Shown: positions 16,613 through 26,409, counted from the first letter of the stretch. The stretch is 64,000 nt of DNA from Ramlibacter lithotrophicus (GCF_012184415.1 NZ_VTOX01000001.1:930001-994000); one strand, 5' to 3'. Notes: generated by a model from the sequence alone, not told the origin. Program-made: numbers and translations.

Positions 16613-16837
16613 TCAGCGCGCGCAGCTCGCCGCGCCCTCGGGCACGCCCAGCTTCTTCAGGAAGAAGGCGAGCGGGCACAGGTTCGTGAATCCGGACTGG
16701 AACAGGTTCGCGCCGACGAACGCCGTGAACGCCAGGGCCCATTTGCTCACGAACAAGGGGCTGCCTTCGACGCCGAGCGCCAGCGAAACGAGGACGAAGA
16801 GTCCGGCAAACACACGGATGAAACGGTCGACGGTCAT
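16613..16837 (-). CDS. DUF2892 (YgaP-type transmembrane) protein
   Basis: A 74-residue protein with two membrane helices: MTVDRFIRVFAGLFVLVSLALG and WALAFTAFVGANLFQSGF, ending CPLAFFLKKLGVPEG. This is the DUF2892 domain, which in YgaP is fused to a rhodanese and otherwise occurs as a stand-alone gene in sulfide/persulfide operons. An AGGAGA ribosome site precedes the ATG. It follows the RND permease gene by 34 bp on the same strand, so is probably co-transcribed with the pump. Confidence 0.85.
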   Translation of the reverse strand: MTVDRFIRVFAGLFVLVSLALGVEGSPLFVSKWALAFTAFVGANLFQSGFTNLCPLAFFLKKLGVPEGAASCAR

Positions 16838-16871
16838 GGAGATCTCCTGGGTTGGTTGATGGGAAAAGAGG

Positions 16872-19800
16872 TCAGGCGGCGGCCGGCGCCACCGGCGGAT
16901 GGCGCCGCCGGTAGAGCGCGAAATAGAGCACCGGGATCACGACCAGCGTGAGCAGGGTCGACACCAGGATGCCGAAGATCAGCGACACGGCGAGGCCGTT
17001 GAAGATCGGGTCGTCGAGGATGAAGAAGGCACCGATCATCGCGGCGAGCCCGGTGAGCGCGATCGGCTGCGCCCGCACCGCGGCGGCGTCGACCACGGCG
17101 TCGGCGAGCGCCCGCCCCTGCGCCACCTGCAGCTCGATGAAGTCGACCAGCAGGATCGAATTGCGCACGATGATGCCGGCCAGCGCGATCATGCCGATCA
17201 TGCTGGTGGCGGTGAACTGCGCGCCCAGCAGCGCATGTCCCGGCATCACGCCGATCAGCGTCAACGGGATCGGCGCCATGATCACCAGGGGGGTGAGGTA
17301 GCTGCGGAACTGGGCCACCACGAGCAGGTAGATCAGCACCAGCCCCACCGCGTAGGCCGCGCCCATGTCGCGGAAGGTCTCGTAGGTGATCTGCCATTCG
17401 CCATCCCACTTGATCGCGTAGTGGCGCCACGCGTCCGGCGGTTGCCGGATCCAGTACTCCTGCAGCTCGCCGGTCGCGGGCAGCGCCGCGGTGGCCAGCC
17501 GGTCGCGGATGGCGAACAGGCCGTACAGCGGCGAGTCGAGGCGGCCGGCCATGTCGCCGAACACGTAGCTCACCGGCAGCAGGTCCTTGGTGTAGAGCGG
17601 CTTGTCGATGACGTCGCGCTCGATGCTGACCAGTTCAGACAGCGGCACCACCTGGCCCGAGGCGGCGCGCACCGGCATCGCCAGCAGCGACTCCAGCCCG
17701 ATCTGCGATTCGCGCGGCAATTGCAGCCGCACCGGCACGGGATGCTTGCTCTGGCCGTCGTGCAGGTAGGCGGCGTCGGCGCCGGAAAGGGCCCCGTGCA
17801 CCGTCTGGGCGACGACGGCGACCGGGATCCCGAGCGATTCGGCCCGCTGCCGGCGCACCGTCAACCGGACGCGCCTGGCGTCCTCCTTCAGCGTCGTGTC
17901 GATCGCCACGATGTCCGCGGTGGCTGCGAACGCGCCCGCGATGCGGCCGGCGAGCGCCTGGCGACCTGCCTCGTCGGGGCCATACACCTCGGCCACCAGC
18001 GGGCTCATCACCGGCGGTCCCGGCGGCACCTCGACGACCTTGATCCGCGCCTTGTGCGTGCTCGCGATCTTCTCGAGCTCCGGCCGCAGCCGCTGCGCGA
18101 TCGCATGGCTCTGCTCGTTGCGGTGCTTCTTGTCGACCAGGTTGACCTGCAGGTCGCCCTGCTCCGCGTCCGCCCGCAGGTAATACTGGCGCACCAGCCC
18201 ATTGAACGTGATCGGGCTGGCGGTGCCTGCGTAGCCCTGCAGATCGCGGACCTCGGGTTGCCGTGCGAGGAAGGCGCCCAGGTCGTGCAGCGCGGCCGCC
18301 GTGTTTTCCAGCGGGGTTCCGGCCGGCATGTCGACCACGACCTGGAACTCGCTCTTGTTGTCGAAGGGCAGCATCTTGAGCACCACCCACTGCACCACGG
18401 CCAGCCCGGCCGACAGCACCAGCGCCGCGACGATGCCGCCCAGCAGCAGCCAGCGCTTGCGCGCGCTGGCCAGCAGCGGCCGCAGGATCGCGCCGAAGAA
18501 GCGCTGCAGCCGCGCGGCCAGTCCCTTGGCCTGCTCGCCGGCCGCGCCGTGGACGCGGTGCGGCTTCATCAGCTTGAGCGCCAGCCACGGCGTCACGGTG
18601 AACGCGATCGCGAGCGACAGCGCCATGCCCAGGCTCGAATTGATCGGGATCGGGCTCATGTAAGGGCCCATGAGCCCGCTGACGAAGGCCATCGGCAGCA
18701 ACGCGGCGATCACCGTCAGGGTCGCCAGGATGGTGGGCCCGCCCACTTCGTCGACGGCGCCCGGAATGATCTCGCGCAACGACTTGTGCGGCTCCAGTTG
18801 CTGGTGGCGGTGGATGTTCTCCACGACCACGATGGCGTCATCCACCAGGATGCCGATCGAGAAGATCAGGGCGAACAGCGACACGCGGTTGAGCGTGAAA
18901 CCCCAGGCCCATGAGGCGAACAAGGTGGCCGTCAGCGTCAGGATGACGGCGGCGCCGACGATCACCGCCTCGCGCCGGCCCAGCGCGAAGCCCACCAGCA
19001 GGATCACCGAGCCGGTGGCGAACGCCAGTTTCTGGATCAGCTTGTTGGCCTTCTCGGCCGCCGTCTCGCCGTAGTCACGGGTGATCGTGGCCTCGATGTT
19101 GGCGGGGATCACCGCGTTGCGCAGCGAGTCGATGCGTTCGCGGGCGCCCTGCGCCACGTCGACGGCGTTTTCGCCCGGCTTCTTGGTCACGGTGAGGGTC
19201 ACAGCGGGAAACACCTGACCCGCGGCGGCGCTGTCCGCCGCTGCGCCCGCGGCCGTGCCCGGCGAAAACCAGACGTAGCGCTGCGGCAGTTGCGCGCCCG
19301 ACTCCACCCGCGCCACTTCGCGCAGGTAGACCGGCCGGCCCTGGCTGACGCCGACGACCAGCGAGGCCACGTCCTCGGCGGAACGCAGGAACTCGCCGGT
19401 TTCCACCGCCAGCATCTGCGCGGCGTCGCCATCCACCACGCTGCCCGACGGCATGCGCAGGTTCGCGCCGGCCAGCGTGCGCTTGAGCCCCAGCACGTCG
19501 ACGCCGCGTTCGCGCAGCCGCGCCGGGTCGAGCCAGACATGGACCGCGCGGCCGGGGCCGCCGGTGGTCTGCACCTCGCGCGCACCGGGCACCGTCTTCA
19601 GCTCCGCTTCGAGGGTGCGGGCCACCCGCTCCAGGTCGTTGGCGGCCAGCGCGTCGCGGCTCCACAGCGTCACCCCGAGCACCGGCACGTCGTCGATCCC
19701 CTTGGGCTTGACGATCGGCGTCAGCGCGCCCAGGTCCGCCGGCAGCCAGTCCTGGTTGGCCGCGAGCACGTCGTGCAGGCGCACCAGAGCCTCGGTACGC

Positions 19801-20150
19801 GGCACGCCGACCTTGAACTGCACCGTGAGCACGGCCATGCCGGGCCGCGCGACCGAATACGTGTGCTCGATGCCGGCGATCTGGGACAGCACCTGTTCCG
19901 CCGGCCGGGCCACCATGTTCTGCACGTCGGCGCTCGCCGCGCCCGGAAACGGGATCAGGACGTTGGCCATGGTCACGTTGATCTGGGGCTCTTCCTCGCG
20001 CGGCGTGACCAGGACGGCAAAGAGGCCCAGCAGCAGCGCCACGATGGCCAGCAGCGGCGTGATGGCATTGGCCTGGAACGCGGCAGCGATGCGGCCGGAG
20101 ACACCCAGGCGCGCGGGCCCGTGGCCGGTGGCGGGAAGGTCGTCGTGCAT
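16872..20150 (-). CDS. RND efflux transporter permease subunit
   Basis: A protein of 1092 residues from ATG 20150 (MHDDLPATGHGPARLG), the size of AcrB/CzcA-type pumps. It has the N-terminal helix (PLLAIVALLLGLFAVLVTP), the first large periplasmic loop, and the helix-4 motif SIGILVDDAIVVVENIHRH with the proton-relay aspartates. The second half repeats the layout (VGLVLIYLLVVAQFRSY, MIGMIALAGIIVRNSILLVDF). Periplasmic EEEPQINVTMANV resembles the metal/HAE1-like branch; substrate is not evident. It starts 7 bp after the adaptor stop and is followed by DUF2892, CsoR, ArsR and YeeE genes, suggesting that the pump serves sulfur or metal stress. Confidence 0.92.
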   Translation of the reverse strand: MHDDLPATGHGPARLGVSGRIAAAFQANAITPLLAIVALLLGLFAVLVTPREEEPQINVTMANVLIPFPGAASADVQNMVARPAEQVLSQIAGIEHTYSVARPGMAVLTVQFKVGVPRTEALVRLHDVLAANQDWLPADLGALTPIVKPKGIDDVPVLGVTLWSRDALAANDLERVARTLEAELKTVPGAREVQTTGGPGRAVHVWLDPARLRERGVDVLGLKRTLAGANLRMPSGSVVDGDAAQMLAVETGEFLRSAEDVASLVVGVSQGRPVYLREVARVESGAQLPQRYVWFSPGTAAGAAADSAAAGQVFPAVTLTVTKKPGENAVDVAQGARERIDSLRNAVIPANIEATITRDYGETAAEKANKLIQKLAFATGSVILLVGFALGRREAVIVGAAVILTLTATLFASWAWGFTLNRVSLFALIFSIGILVDDAIVVVENIHRHQQLEPHKSLREIIPGAVDEVGGPTILATLTVIAALLPMAFVSGLMGPYMSPIPINSSLGMALSLAIAFTVTPWLALKLMKPHRVHGAAGEQAKGLAARLQRFFGAILRPLLASARKRWLLLGGIVAALVLSAGLAVVQWVVLKMLPFDNKSEFQVVVDMPAGTPLENTAAALHDLGAFLARQPEVRDLQGYAGTASPITFNGLVRQYYLRADAEQGDLQVNLVDKKHRNEQSHAIAQRLRPELEKIASTHKARIKVVEVPPGPPVMSPLVAEVYGPDEAGRQALAGRIAGAFAATADIVAIDTTLKEDARRVRLTVRRQRAESLGIPVAVVAQTVHGALSGADAAYLHDGQSKHPVPVRLQLPRESQIGLESLLAMPVRAASGQVVPLSELVSIERDVIDKPLYTKDLLPVSYVFGDMAGRLDSPLYGLFAIRDRLATAALPATGELQEYWIRQPPDAWRHYAIKWDGEWQITYETFRDMGAAYAVGLVLIYLLVVAQFRSYLTPLVIMAPIPLTLIGVMPGHALLGAQFTATSMIGMIALAGIIVRNSILLVDFIELQVAQGRALADAVVDAAAVRAQPIALTGLAAMIGAFFILDDPIFNGLAVSLIFGILVSTLLTLVVIPVLYFALYRRRHPPVAPAAA

Positions 20151-20157
20151 GGTCACC

Positions 20158-21246
20158 TCAGCGCGCGGCGCGGGCGCCGGCCAGGCCGGCACGCACCGGA
20201 TCGACGGCCACCTGGTCGTCCGGCCGCAGCCCCGCGACCACTTCCACGCCCGCGGCGCCATGGTCGGCACCCAGGCGCACCGCCTTCAGCACGAAGCCGC
20301 CTTGCGGCGCGGCCACGTAGACGGCCGTGAGTTCGCCGCGGCGCAGCACCGCCCCAGGAGGCACCAGCATGCGGACCGATTGGCTGCCGCTGAAACGAAC
20401 CCGCACCTGCTGTCCGGGCGCGAGCTGGCCGGCGACCGCGCCGGGCAGTTCCAGCCGCCACTCCAGGGTCTGGGCGACCGAATCGGCCACCGGCAGGATT
20501 TCCCGCTGCACCGGCTTGATCCAGGCGCCGCCGCCGTTGCTGCCCGGCACCCGCACCTCGACGTCGGACGCGGCGCGCGCCGCCGCGCCGCGCGACATCG
20601 GCACATGCACCACGGCGCGCAGCGGCAGGGGCGCGTACAACGTAACGATCGGCTTGCCCGGCACGGCCAGGTCACCGGCCTGCGCCAGCGTCTCGCGCAC
20701 CCAGCCGTCGTACGGTGCCGTGACCCGCGTGAAGCCCTGGGCCAGGGCCGACTGCCGCTGCCCCGCCACCGCCTGGTCGCGCGCCGCCTGCGCCGCCTTC
20801 AGCGACGCCTCGGCGGTGTCGAGCGCGGCGCGGCTGACGAACCCCTTTGTCTCCAGTTCGCGCGTGCGCCTGGCATGCGCCTGTGCGTTGCGCAGTTCGG
20901 CGTCCGCCTGCGCCACCTGCGCCTGGCTGCGCTGCAGGCCGGTCTGGCTTTCCCGGTCGTCGATGGTCGCCAGCAACTGGCCGGCGCGCACGCGGTCGCC
21001 GGCGGTGACGGCCAGCTGGACCACCCGGCCGCTGGCCTGCGCGGAGACCGTGCTCTGCTTGACCGGCTCGACGACGCCGTCGAACTCGAAGCCGACCGCC
21101 ACCGCCTGGGCCGCGGCCTTGACCACGGCCACTTCCGGGCCGGCCGCGTCGGCCGCGGCGGCCAGCGCAAGCGCGGGAGCCAGGAACAGCCCGGCCAGCC
21201 ACTGGCGCGTGCGGATGGGAAGCGAAGCGGAAATTGGCGTTGGCAT
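20158..21246 (-). CDS. RND efflux periplasmic adaptor (membrane fusion protein)
   Basis: A 362-residue adaptor starting at ATG 21246 (MPTPISASLPIRTRQ); the frame extends to 21300, but that start would lie inside the upstream repeats. An N-terminal signal/anchor is at 8-36. The lipoyl domain halves are SGRVVQLAVTAGDRVRAGQLLATID and GFTRVTAPYDGWVRE, on either side of an alpha-hairpin (about 100-165). The beta-barrel and membrane-proximal domains follow. It is first gene of the RND operon. Unlike most adaptors it has no His-rich metal tail. Confidence 0.9.
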   Translation of the reverse strand: MPTPISASLPIRTRQWLAGLFLAPALALAAAADAAGPEVAVVKAAAQAVAVGFEFDGVVEPVKQSTVSAQASGRVVQLAVTAGDRVRAGQLLATIDDRESQTGLQRSQAQVAQADAELRNAQAHARRTRELETKGFVSRAALDTAEASLKAAQAARDQAVAGQRQSALAQGFTRVTAPYDGWVRETLAQAGDLAVPGKPIVTLYAPLPLRAVVHVPMSRGAAARAASDVEVRVPGSNGGGAWIKPVQREILPVADSVAQTLEWRLELPGAVAGQLAPGQQVRVRFSGSQSVRMLVPPGAVLRRGELTAVYVAAPQGGFVLKAVRLGADHGAAGVEVVAGLRPDDQVAVDPVRAGLAGARAAR

Positions 21247-21259
21247 GGATCGGGCCTTG

Positions 21260-21288
21260 ATACTGGCAGGAGTATACATCAATACTCC
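21260..21288. promoter_or_regulatory. Three phased ATACT/AGTAT boxes upstream of the RND operon
   Basis: ATACT (21260), AGTAT (21271) and ATACT (21282) follow each other at exactly 11-bp steps, giving two overlapping inverted repeats with 6-bp spacers. The second, GGAGTAT-N6-ATACTCC, is a perfect 7-bp repeat (21269-21288). The cluster lies 14-42 bp upstream of the adaptor ATG, so it is the best candidate for the operator that controls the pump, perhaps bound by the CsoR- or ArsR-type regulator encoded downstream. Confidence 0.6.
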
Positions 21289-21356
21289 CAGGGGTACCAA
21301 GACCCGACCGCTGCGGGGGGTTGCCGCCGGGCACCACAGCCCGACAGTGCGTCAGC

Positions 21357-22157
21357 TCACCGGCTGTACAAGGTCCCGCAGGCGCCGATCGCCGCGTCCA
21401 TCATGGCGCGCACCACTGGCTGGACGCGGCGCGCGCGCGTTTCCTCGTAGCCATAGGGGGCCTGCTCGCTCATGTAGGTGCACTGGCACATCTCGAGCTG
21501 TACGACGTGGATGTCGCGCGCTGGGTCGCCGTAGTGCCGTGTAATGAAGCCCCCCTTGAACCGTCCGTTGAGCGCGTGCGTGAACCCGCTGTGCGCGGCT
21601 GCGGCCGCCTTCACGGCCGCGCCGATGGATGGATGCGCGGCGGCACCGTCCGCCGTGCCGATGTTCAGGTCCGGCAGGACGCCTTCGAACAGCCAGGGGA
21701 TCACCGAACGGATGCTGTGCGCATCCCACAGCAGGACGTAGCCGTGCTCGGCCCGGATGCGCTCCAGTTCGCCCTGCAGGGCGTCGTGGTACGGCTGCCA
21801 GTAGTCACGGCGTCGGCGCTGCCGCTCGTCCGCCGCCGGAGCCTGCCCTTCGCGGTACAGCGGCGAGCCGTCGAAGAACCGGGTGGGACACAGCTCGGTG
21901 TTCGAGGCGCCGGGATACATGGGCGCATCGTCCGGGGGGCGGTTCAGGTCGATCACGTAGCGCGAGAAGCGTGGCTGGATCACGGAGGCGCCGAGCGCCG
22001 GCAGCCAGTCGTACAGGCGGTGCAGGTGCCAGTCGGCATCCTCCACGTCCAGGGCGCGCGGCACGTAGCGCTCGCGCAGTTCGGCCGGGATCTCCGTGCC
22101 GATGTGGGGCATGCTGACCATCAGGGGCGCGCTGCCGCGGTGCAGGGAAAAGCTCAT
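21357..22157 (-). CDS. hutG: N-formylglutamate amidohydrolase family protein (HutG-like)
   Basis: A 266-residue enzyme from ATG 22157 (MSFSLHRGSAPLMVSMPHIGTEIP) with GAGGAA ahead. The N-formylglutamate amidohydrolase fold is shown by SMPHIGTEIP, RYVIDLNRPPDD, LLWDAHSIRSVIPWLF and ITRHYGDP, which contain the metal-binding His/Asp residues. HutG cleaves N-formylglutamate to glutamate and formate as the last step of one histidine degradation route. No hutH, hutU or hutI gene is in the window, so the enzyme is either an orphan hut gene or acts on another formylated amino acid. Confidence 0.87.
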   Translation of the reverse strand: MSFSLHRGSAPLMVSMPHIGTEIPAELRERYVPRALDVEDADWHLHRLYDWLPALGASVIQPRFSRYVIDLNRPPDDAPMYPGASNTELCPTRFFDGSPLYREGQAPAADERQRRRRDYWQPYHDALQGELERIRAEHGYVLLWDAHSIRSVIPWLFEGVLPDLNIGTADGAAAHPSIGAAVKAAAAAHSGFTHALNGRFKGGFITRHYGDPARDIHVVQLEMCQCTYMSEQAPYGYEETRARRVQPVVRAMMDAAIGACGTLYSR

Positions 22158-22319
22158 CGATTCCTCGGGAAAGACGTCGTTCGACGCATGGACGGGCCCA
22201 TGTGTCGGAGCACATCCTACAAAAACCTCAGACGCGGTCCGACCGCTGAGCTTGGCGCCGCGCTCCGAAAATCCTTGCGCCAGCGGGCAGTGTGAGCCGC
22301 ACGCAACGAGGACACCAGC

Positions 22320-22508
22320 ATGAGCGGTTCGGACAGCAGCAACGACGGCCTCGGCCGCGAGGAGCAGCCCTCGCGCGGCGAGGAGCAAGGCGGCGGCCAC
22401 AGTGGCGAGGGCGCCGCCAGCGCCATGGCCCACATGATCTCGCAAGGGCAGCGCCAGCGCCGGCACCAACCCGAGGCCGACGACCACCCGGGGGGCCAGG
22501 CATCATGA
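22320..22508 (+). CDS. Small Ser/Gly/Glu-rich hypothetical protein
   Basis: A 62-residue open frame (MSGSDSSNDGLGREEQPS...), predicted disordered, with no recognisable domain. CGAGGA lies about 8 nt before the ATG. Its stop overlaps the start of the next small gene as ATGA (22505-22508), the arrangement of translationally coupled genes, which is the main reason to accept it. It is unlike anything I recognise. Confidence 0.45.
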   Translation: MSGSDSSNDGLGREEQPSRGEEQGGGHSGEGAASAMAHMISQGQRQRRHQPEADDHPGGQAS

Positions 22509-22705
22509 GCCAGGACCCCTCGCGCGGCGGCGACGCCGGCACGGCCCCCGACCAGCAGCAACAGTCAGCACGGCGCACCGGCGCCGGGGCCGGCACGGCG
22601 ATGGAAGCGATGCTGAAGAAGCGCCAGATGCAGACCCGGGACCCCGATCCCGATCCCGACGCGTCCGAGGCCTCCCACGTGGGCAAGACGCCGCCGAAGA
22701 AGTAG
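22505..22705 (+). CDS. Small disordered hypothetical protein
   Basis: A 66-residue open frame whose ATG overlaps the stop of the preceding small gene. The sequence is polar (DQQQQSARR), with a short possible helix TAMEAMLKKRQMQ and an acidic repeat DPDPDPD, and ends VGKTPPKK. No domain is seen. It ends 17 bp before the Nudix gene on the same strand, so the three may be co-transcribed. Confidence rests on the coupled layout, not on homology. Confidence 0.45.
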   Translation: MSQDPSRGGDAGTAPDQQQQSARRTGAGAGTAMEAMLKKRQMQTRDPDPDPDASEASHVGKTPPKK

Positions 22706-22722
22706 CGGACGGGCACCCTGCC

Positions 22723-23181
22723 ATGAAGCGCAGCGCGGGGCTCCTGATGTTCCGCCGTCCCGGCGGCGCGCTCGAAGTGCTGCTGGCCCACCCCGGCGGG
22801 CCGTTCTGGCGGCACCGGGACGCGGGCGCGTGGACCATTCCGAAAGGTGAGTTCGCCGACCCGGAACGCGCCGTGGACGCGGCACGGCGCGAATTCACCG
22901 AGGAGACCGGATTCGCGGTCACGCCGCCCTTGCTGCCCCTCGGCCACGTCGTGCAGAAAAGCGGCAAGCGCGTCAGCGCATGGGCATTCGAGGGCGAGTG
23001 CGACCCGGCCCGGCTGCGCTGCAACGAGTTCGAGCTGGAATGGCCCCCTGGGTCCGGCCGCACGCAACGCCATCCCGAAATCGACCGGGTGGCCTGGTTC
23101 GGCACCGCCGAAGCGCGGCGCAGGCTCGTGCCGGCGCAATGCGTCTTCCTCGACCGGCTGGTGCGGACGCTCGAGCGCTGA
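22723..23181 (+). CDS. Nudix hydrolase family protein
   Basis: A 152-residue protein with a complete Nudix box at residues about 46-68: G-x5-E from GEFADPE, then REFTEETG, matching Gx5Ex7REUxEExGU. The N-terminal strand MKRSAGLLMFRR and the WTIPKGE motif resemble Ap4A- and diphosphoinositol-type Nudix enzymes. It should hydrolyse a nucleoside diphosphate linked to another group; the substrate is unknown. The start is the ATG just after a CACCCTGCC stretch with no strong ribosome site, so coupling to the upstream small genes is possible. Confidence 0.88.
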   Translation: MKRSAGLLMFRRPGGALEVLLAHPGGPFWRHRDAGAWTIPKGEFADPERAVDAARREFTEETGFAVTPPLLPLGHVVQKSGKRVSAWAFEGECDPARLRCNEFELEWPPGSGRTQRHPEIDRVAWFGTAEARRRLVPAQCVFLDRLVRTLER

Positions 23182-23262
23182 CGGGGCCCGGGTCCGCTGC
23201 CGCGGGAGGGCCGCCACGCTGCGGATGCCGTCCGCCCTGCGCCGGCAGCGCCGCCGGCGAGA

Positions 23263-23712
23263 TCAGAGCGTGGCGAGCGCCGCCTCGGCCCGGGCGGGGG
23301 CGGTGCGGCTGAACGCGGTCGCCGCCCGCGTGCTCCGGCGGCCGAAGCTCGGGTCGTTGACGGCGGGTTGCATCTCGCGCCGGCGCAGCCGCACGAGGCG
23401 GTCCCAGGCGGCGCGGATCGCCGGCAGCGCCTGCTCGCGCGACAGGCGCGAGTCGCCCTTGATGCGCTCCCAGTTTGCCCACAGACAGCGCTGCGCGTCC
23501 TCGAATTCGCCGCCGTACTGGGCGCAGCCGGCGTACCCGACGCAGTACGCCGGGGCATAGTCCTCGTACTCGAAATCGTCCTGGTAGTAGCGCTCCTGCC
23601 AGAAGCTGCGCTGCCAGAAGGCGTCTTCGCGCTTCGCTTCCTCACGGCTGAGCGCGCCGGGGCGGTCGCAGGTGCTGTCTTGCTCGAGTTCTCGTGGTGC
23701 GGCGGCTTGCAT
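23263..23712 (-). CDS. Conserved hypothetical protein rich in aromatic and acidic residues
   Basis: A 149-residue soluble protein. The middle part (about 28-75) is unusually rich in Tyr, Trp, Phe, Asp and Glu: AFWQRSFWQERYYQDDFEY followed by EDYAPAYCVGYAG. A helical region follows (AQRCLWANWERIKGD, AAWDRLVRLRRRE) and a basic, probably disordered tail. I recall similar YEDYAPAY-containing hypothetical proteins in Comamonadaceae, sometimes near stress genes, but no function. It is divergent from the SDR gene. Confidence 0.65.
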   Translation of the reverse strand: MQAAAPRELEQDSTCDRPGALSREEAKREDAFWQRSFWQERYYQDDFEYEDYAPAYCVGYAGCAQYGGEFEDAQRCLWANWERIKGDSRLSREQALPAIRAAWDRLVRLRRREMQPAVNDPSFGRRSTRAATAFSRTAPARAEAALATL

Positions 23713-23924
23713 GGGGCGGTCCTCTGATGCGATGCCGCATCCTCGTTCAGGAGCCGCGGGAGCCCTGTAGGACGCCGGATTTCGGCACCGTGGGAACCGC
23801 CGCCGATCCGCCTGCCGCCAACGTCCCGCGGCCGGGCAGGAGCGCGCCGCACGGCGGGCTGTCGCCTGCGCGGCTGGTCGCCAGGCGGCGCGGCGCCGAT
23901 ACTGGCGCCTTCGCGGAGATGCTC

Positions 23925-24698
23925 ATGGACATACGAGGAAAAGTGGCCGTCGTCACCGGCGGCGCCAGCGGGATCGGCGCCGGGCTCGCGCGCCGCATGG
24001 CGGCCGAAGGCGCGCGCGGCGTCGTCGTCGCCGACGTCAACCTGGAGCGCGCGCAGGCCGTGGCGAGCGAAATTGGCGGGCTCGCCGTCGCGTGCGACGT
24101 GAGCCGCGAGGCCGACATCCGCCAGCTCGTGGCGGTGACGCGGGAGCGCTTCGGCCAGGTCGACATCTACCTTTCCAACGCCGGCATCCTCGGCCGCATG
24201 GGCGGCATCGAGCTGGAAGACGAGCTGTGGGACAAGATGTGGCAGGTGCACGGCATGGCCCACGTCTGGGCAGCGCGCGCCGTCGTGCCCGAGATGGTGG
24301 CGCGCGGCGAGGGCTACTTTCTGGTCACGGCTTCGGCGGCCGGCCTGCTGAACATCGTGGAGACCGCGCCGTACGGGGTGACCAAGCACGCCGCGCTGGC
24401 GTTTGCCGAATGGCTGCGGATCGCCTATGGCCGTCGCGGGGTGCGCGTCTCGTGCCTCTGCCCGCAGGCGGTGCGCACCGACATGGTCCCGGCCGATGGC
24501 GGCTCGGCCGGCATCAACGGCATCCTGTCGCCGGAGCAGGTGGCGGCCGAGGTGGTGGCGGTGATGCGCGACGAGAAGTTCCTGGTGCTGCCGCATCCGG
24601 AAGTGGCGAAGTACTTCCTTGCCAAGGCGCAGGACTACGACCGCTGGCTCGGCGGCATGCAGAAGCTGTACGCCCAGCACATGGCGAACGCGGCCTGA
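23925..24698 (+). CDS. Short-chain dehydrogenase/reductase (SDR) family protein
   Basis: A 257-residue classical SDR. The NAD(P)-binding motif is VTGGASGIGAG, the structural motif NAG appears in YLSNAGILG, the catalytic serine lies in VTASAAGL and the catalytic pair in YGVTKHA. Asp in VVADVN at the end of strand 2 points to NAD(H) preference. ATG 23925 is chosen over 23919 because GCGGAG lies 7 nt upstream. The substrate is unknown. Confidence 0.9.
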   Translation: MDIRGKVAVVTGGASGIGAGLARRMAAEGARGVVVADVNLERAQAVASEIGGLAVACDVSREADIRQLVAVTRERFGQVDIYLSNAGILGRMGGIELEDELWDKMWQVHGMAHVWAARAVVPEMVARGEGYFLVTASAAGLLNIVETAPYGVTKHAALAFAEWLRIAYGRRGVRVSCLCPQAVRTDMVPADGGSAGINGILSPEQVAAEVVAVMRDEKFLVLPHPEVAKYFLAKAQDYDRWLGGMQKLYAQHMANAA

Positions 24699-24704
24699 CG
24701 TTCG

Positions 24705-24842
24705 CTACTTGCCGAACAGCCCGACCGCGCCCGTAACGATCAGGTAGATCGCGACGATGTAGTTGAGCAGGCGCGGCATCAGCAGGATCAGGATGCCGGC
24801 CACGAGTGCGGCGACGGGGCCGATCTGCGGAATGAAATTCAT
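24705..24842 (-). CDS. DUF3096-type small membrane protein
   Basis: A 45-residue protein (MNFIPQIGPVAALVAGILIL then LMPRLLNYIVAIYLIVTGAV and GLFGK) made of two membrane helices, which fits the DUF3096 family of very short inner-membrane proteins. GGGAG lies upstream of the ATG at a suitable distance. It is convergent with the SDR gene (6-bp gap) and divergent from the next small gene. Function unknown. Confidence 0.75.
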   Translation of the reverse strand: MNFIPQIGPVAALVAGILILLMPRLLNYIVAIYLIVTGAVGLFGK

Positions 24843-24967
24843 GCGGGGACTCCCTCGGGACGTGGAGCGCCTGCGGCGCAGGCGCGAACCCCAGTATGGG
24901 CCGGCGCGCGCCGGTTGTGGGCGCGCCACCGCGGGGCCACAATGGAACTCCCAGCAAGGACACGGCA

Positions 24968-25237
24968 GTGGCGCAGTTCTTCCGCAGCAGCAAGGTATGG
25001 GTGGTCGACTACACCTACGATGGCCATCCCCGGCGCTGGCTGAAGGCGCTGCCGCGGCACGCCGACGCCCGGGCCGACATTGCGGCGCACCTGGAAGACC
25101 TCTACGGTGGCCGCGCCCGCTTGTTGGCGGTGCGCGAGGCGACGCCCGAAGAGGAAACGCAGTACATCCGCGGCGACCTGCCGCGCAACGTCTTCTGCCC
25201 GACCGGCCGCGCCGCACCCGGACGCGGCGAGCGGTAG
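24968..25237 (+). CDS. Hypothetical 89-residue protein
   Basis: Translated from GTG 24968 (AQFFRSSKVWVVDYTYDGHPRRWLK after the initiator), with AAGGA about 9 nt upstream. The protein is short, mixed alpha/beta, with conserved-looking strand VWVVDYTYDGHPRRW and a helix ARADIAAHLEDLYGGRARL. I do not recognise the family. It is divergent from the DUF3096 gene and convergent with acuI, ending 3 bp before its stop. Confidence 0.6.
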   Translation: MAQFFRSSKVWVVDYTYDGHPRRWLKALPRHADARADIAAHLEDLYGGRARLLAVREATPEEETQYIRGDLPRNVFCPTGRAAPGRGER

Positions 25238-25240
25238 CCG

Positions 25241-26221
<981 letters not shown>

Positions 26222-26409
26222 GCGTTTCCTTTCCGGCCGTCGCATCGAGGCGGCGCGACGCGCCCCGTCGGCCAGCGCCGCAGAGCGCTGGCCCAGCGAT
26301 TCTGCACCCGCTACGGGCGCCCGGCCGTCCCCGAAGTCACGCCGGCGCCGCAAGAAGCGCTTGAGTTTGCTCAAGCGTCCATCGTCCCCGCCTCGCTAGG
26401 CTGTCGTCC

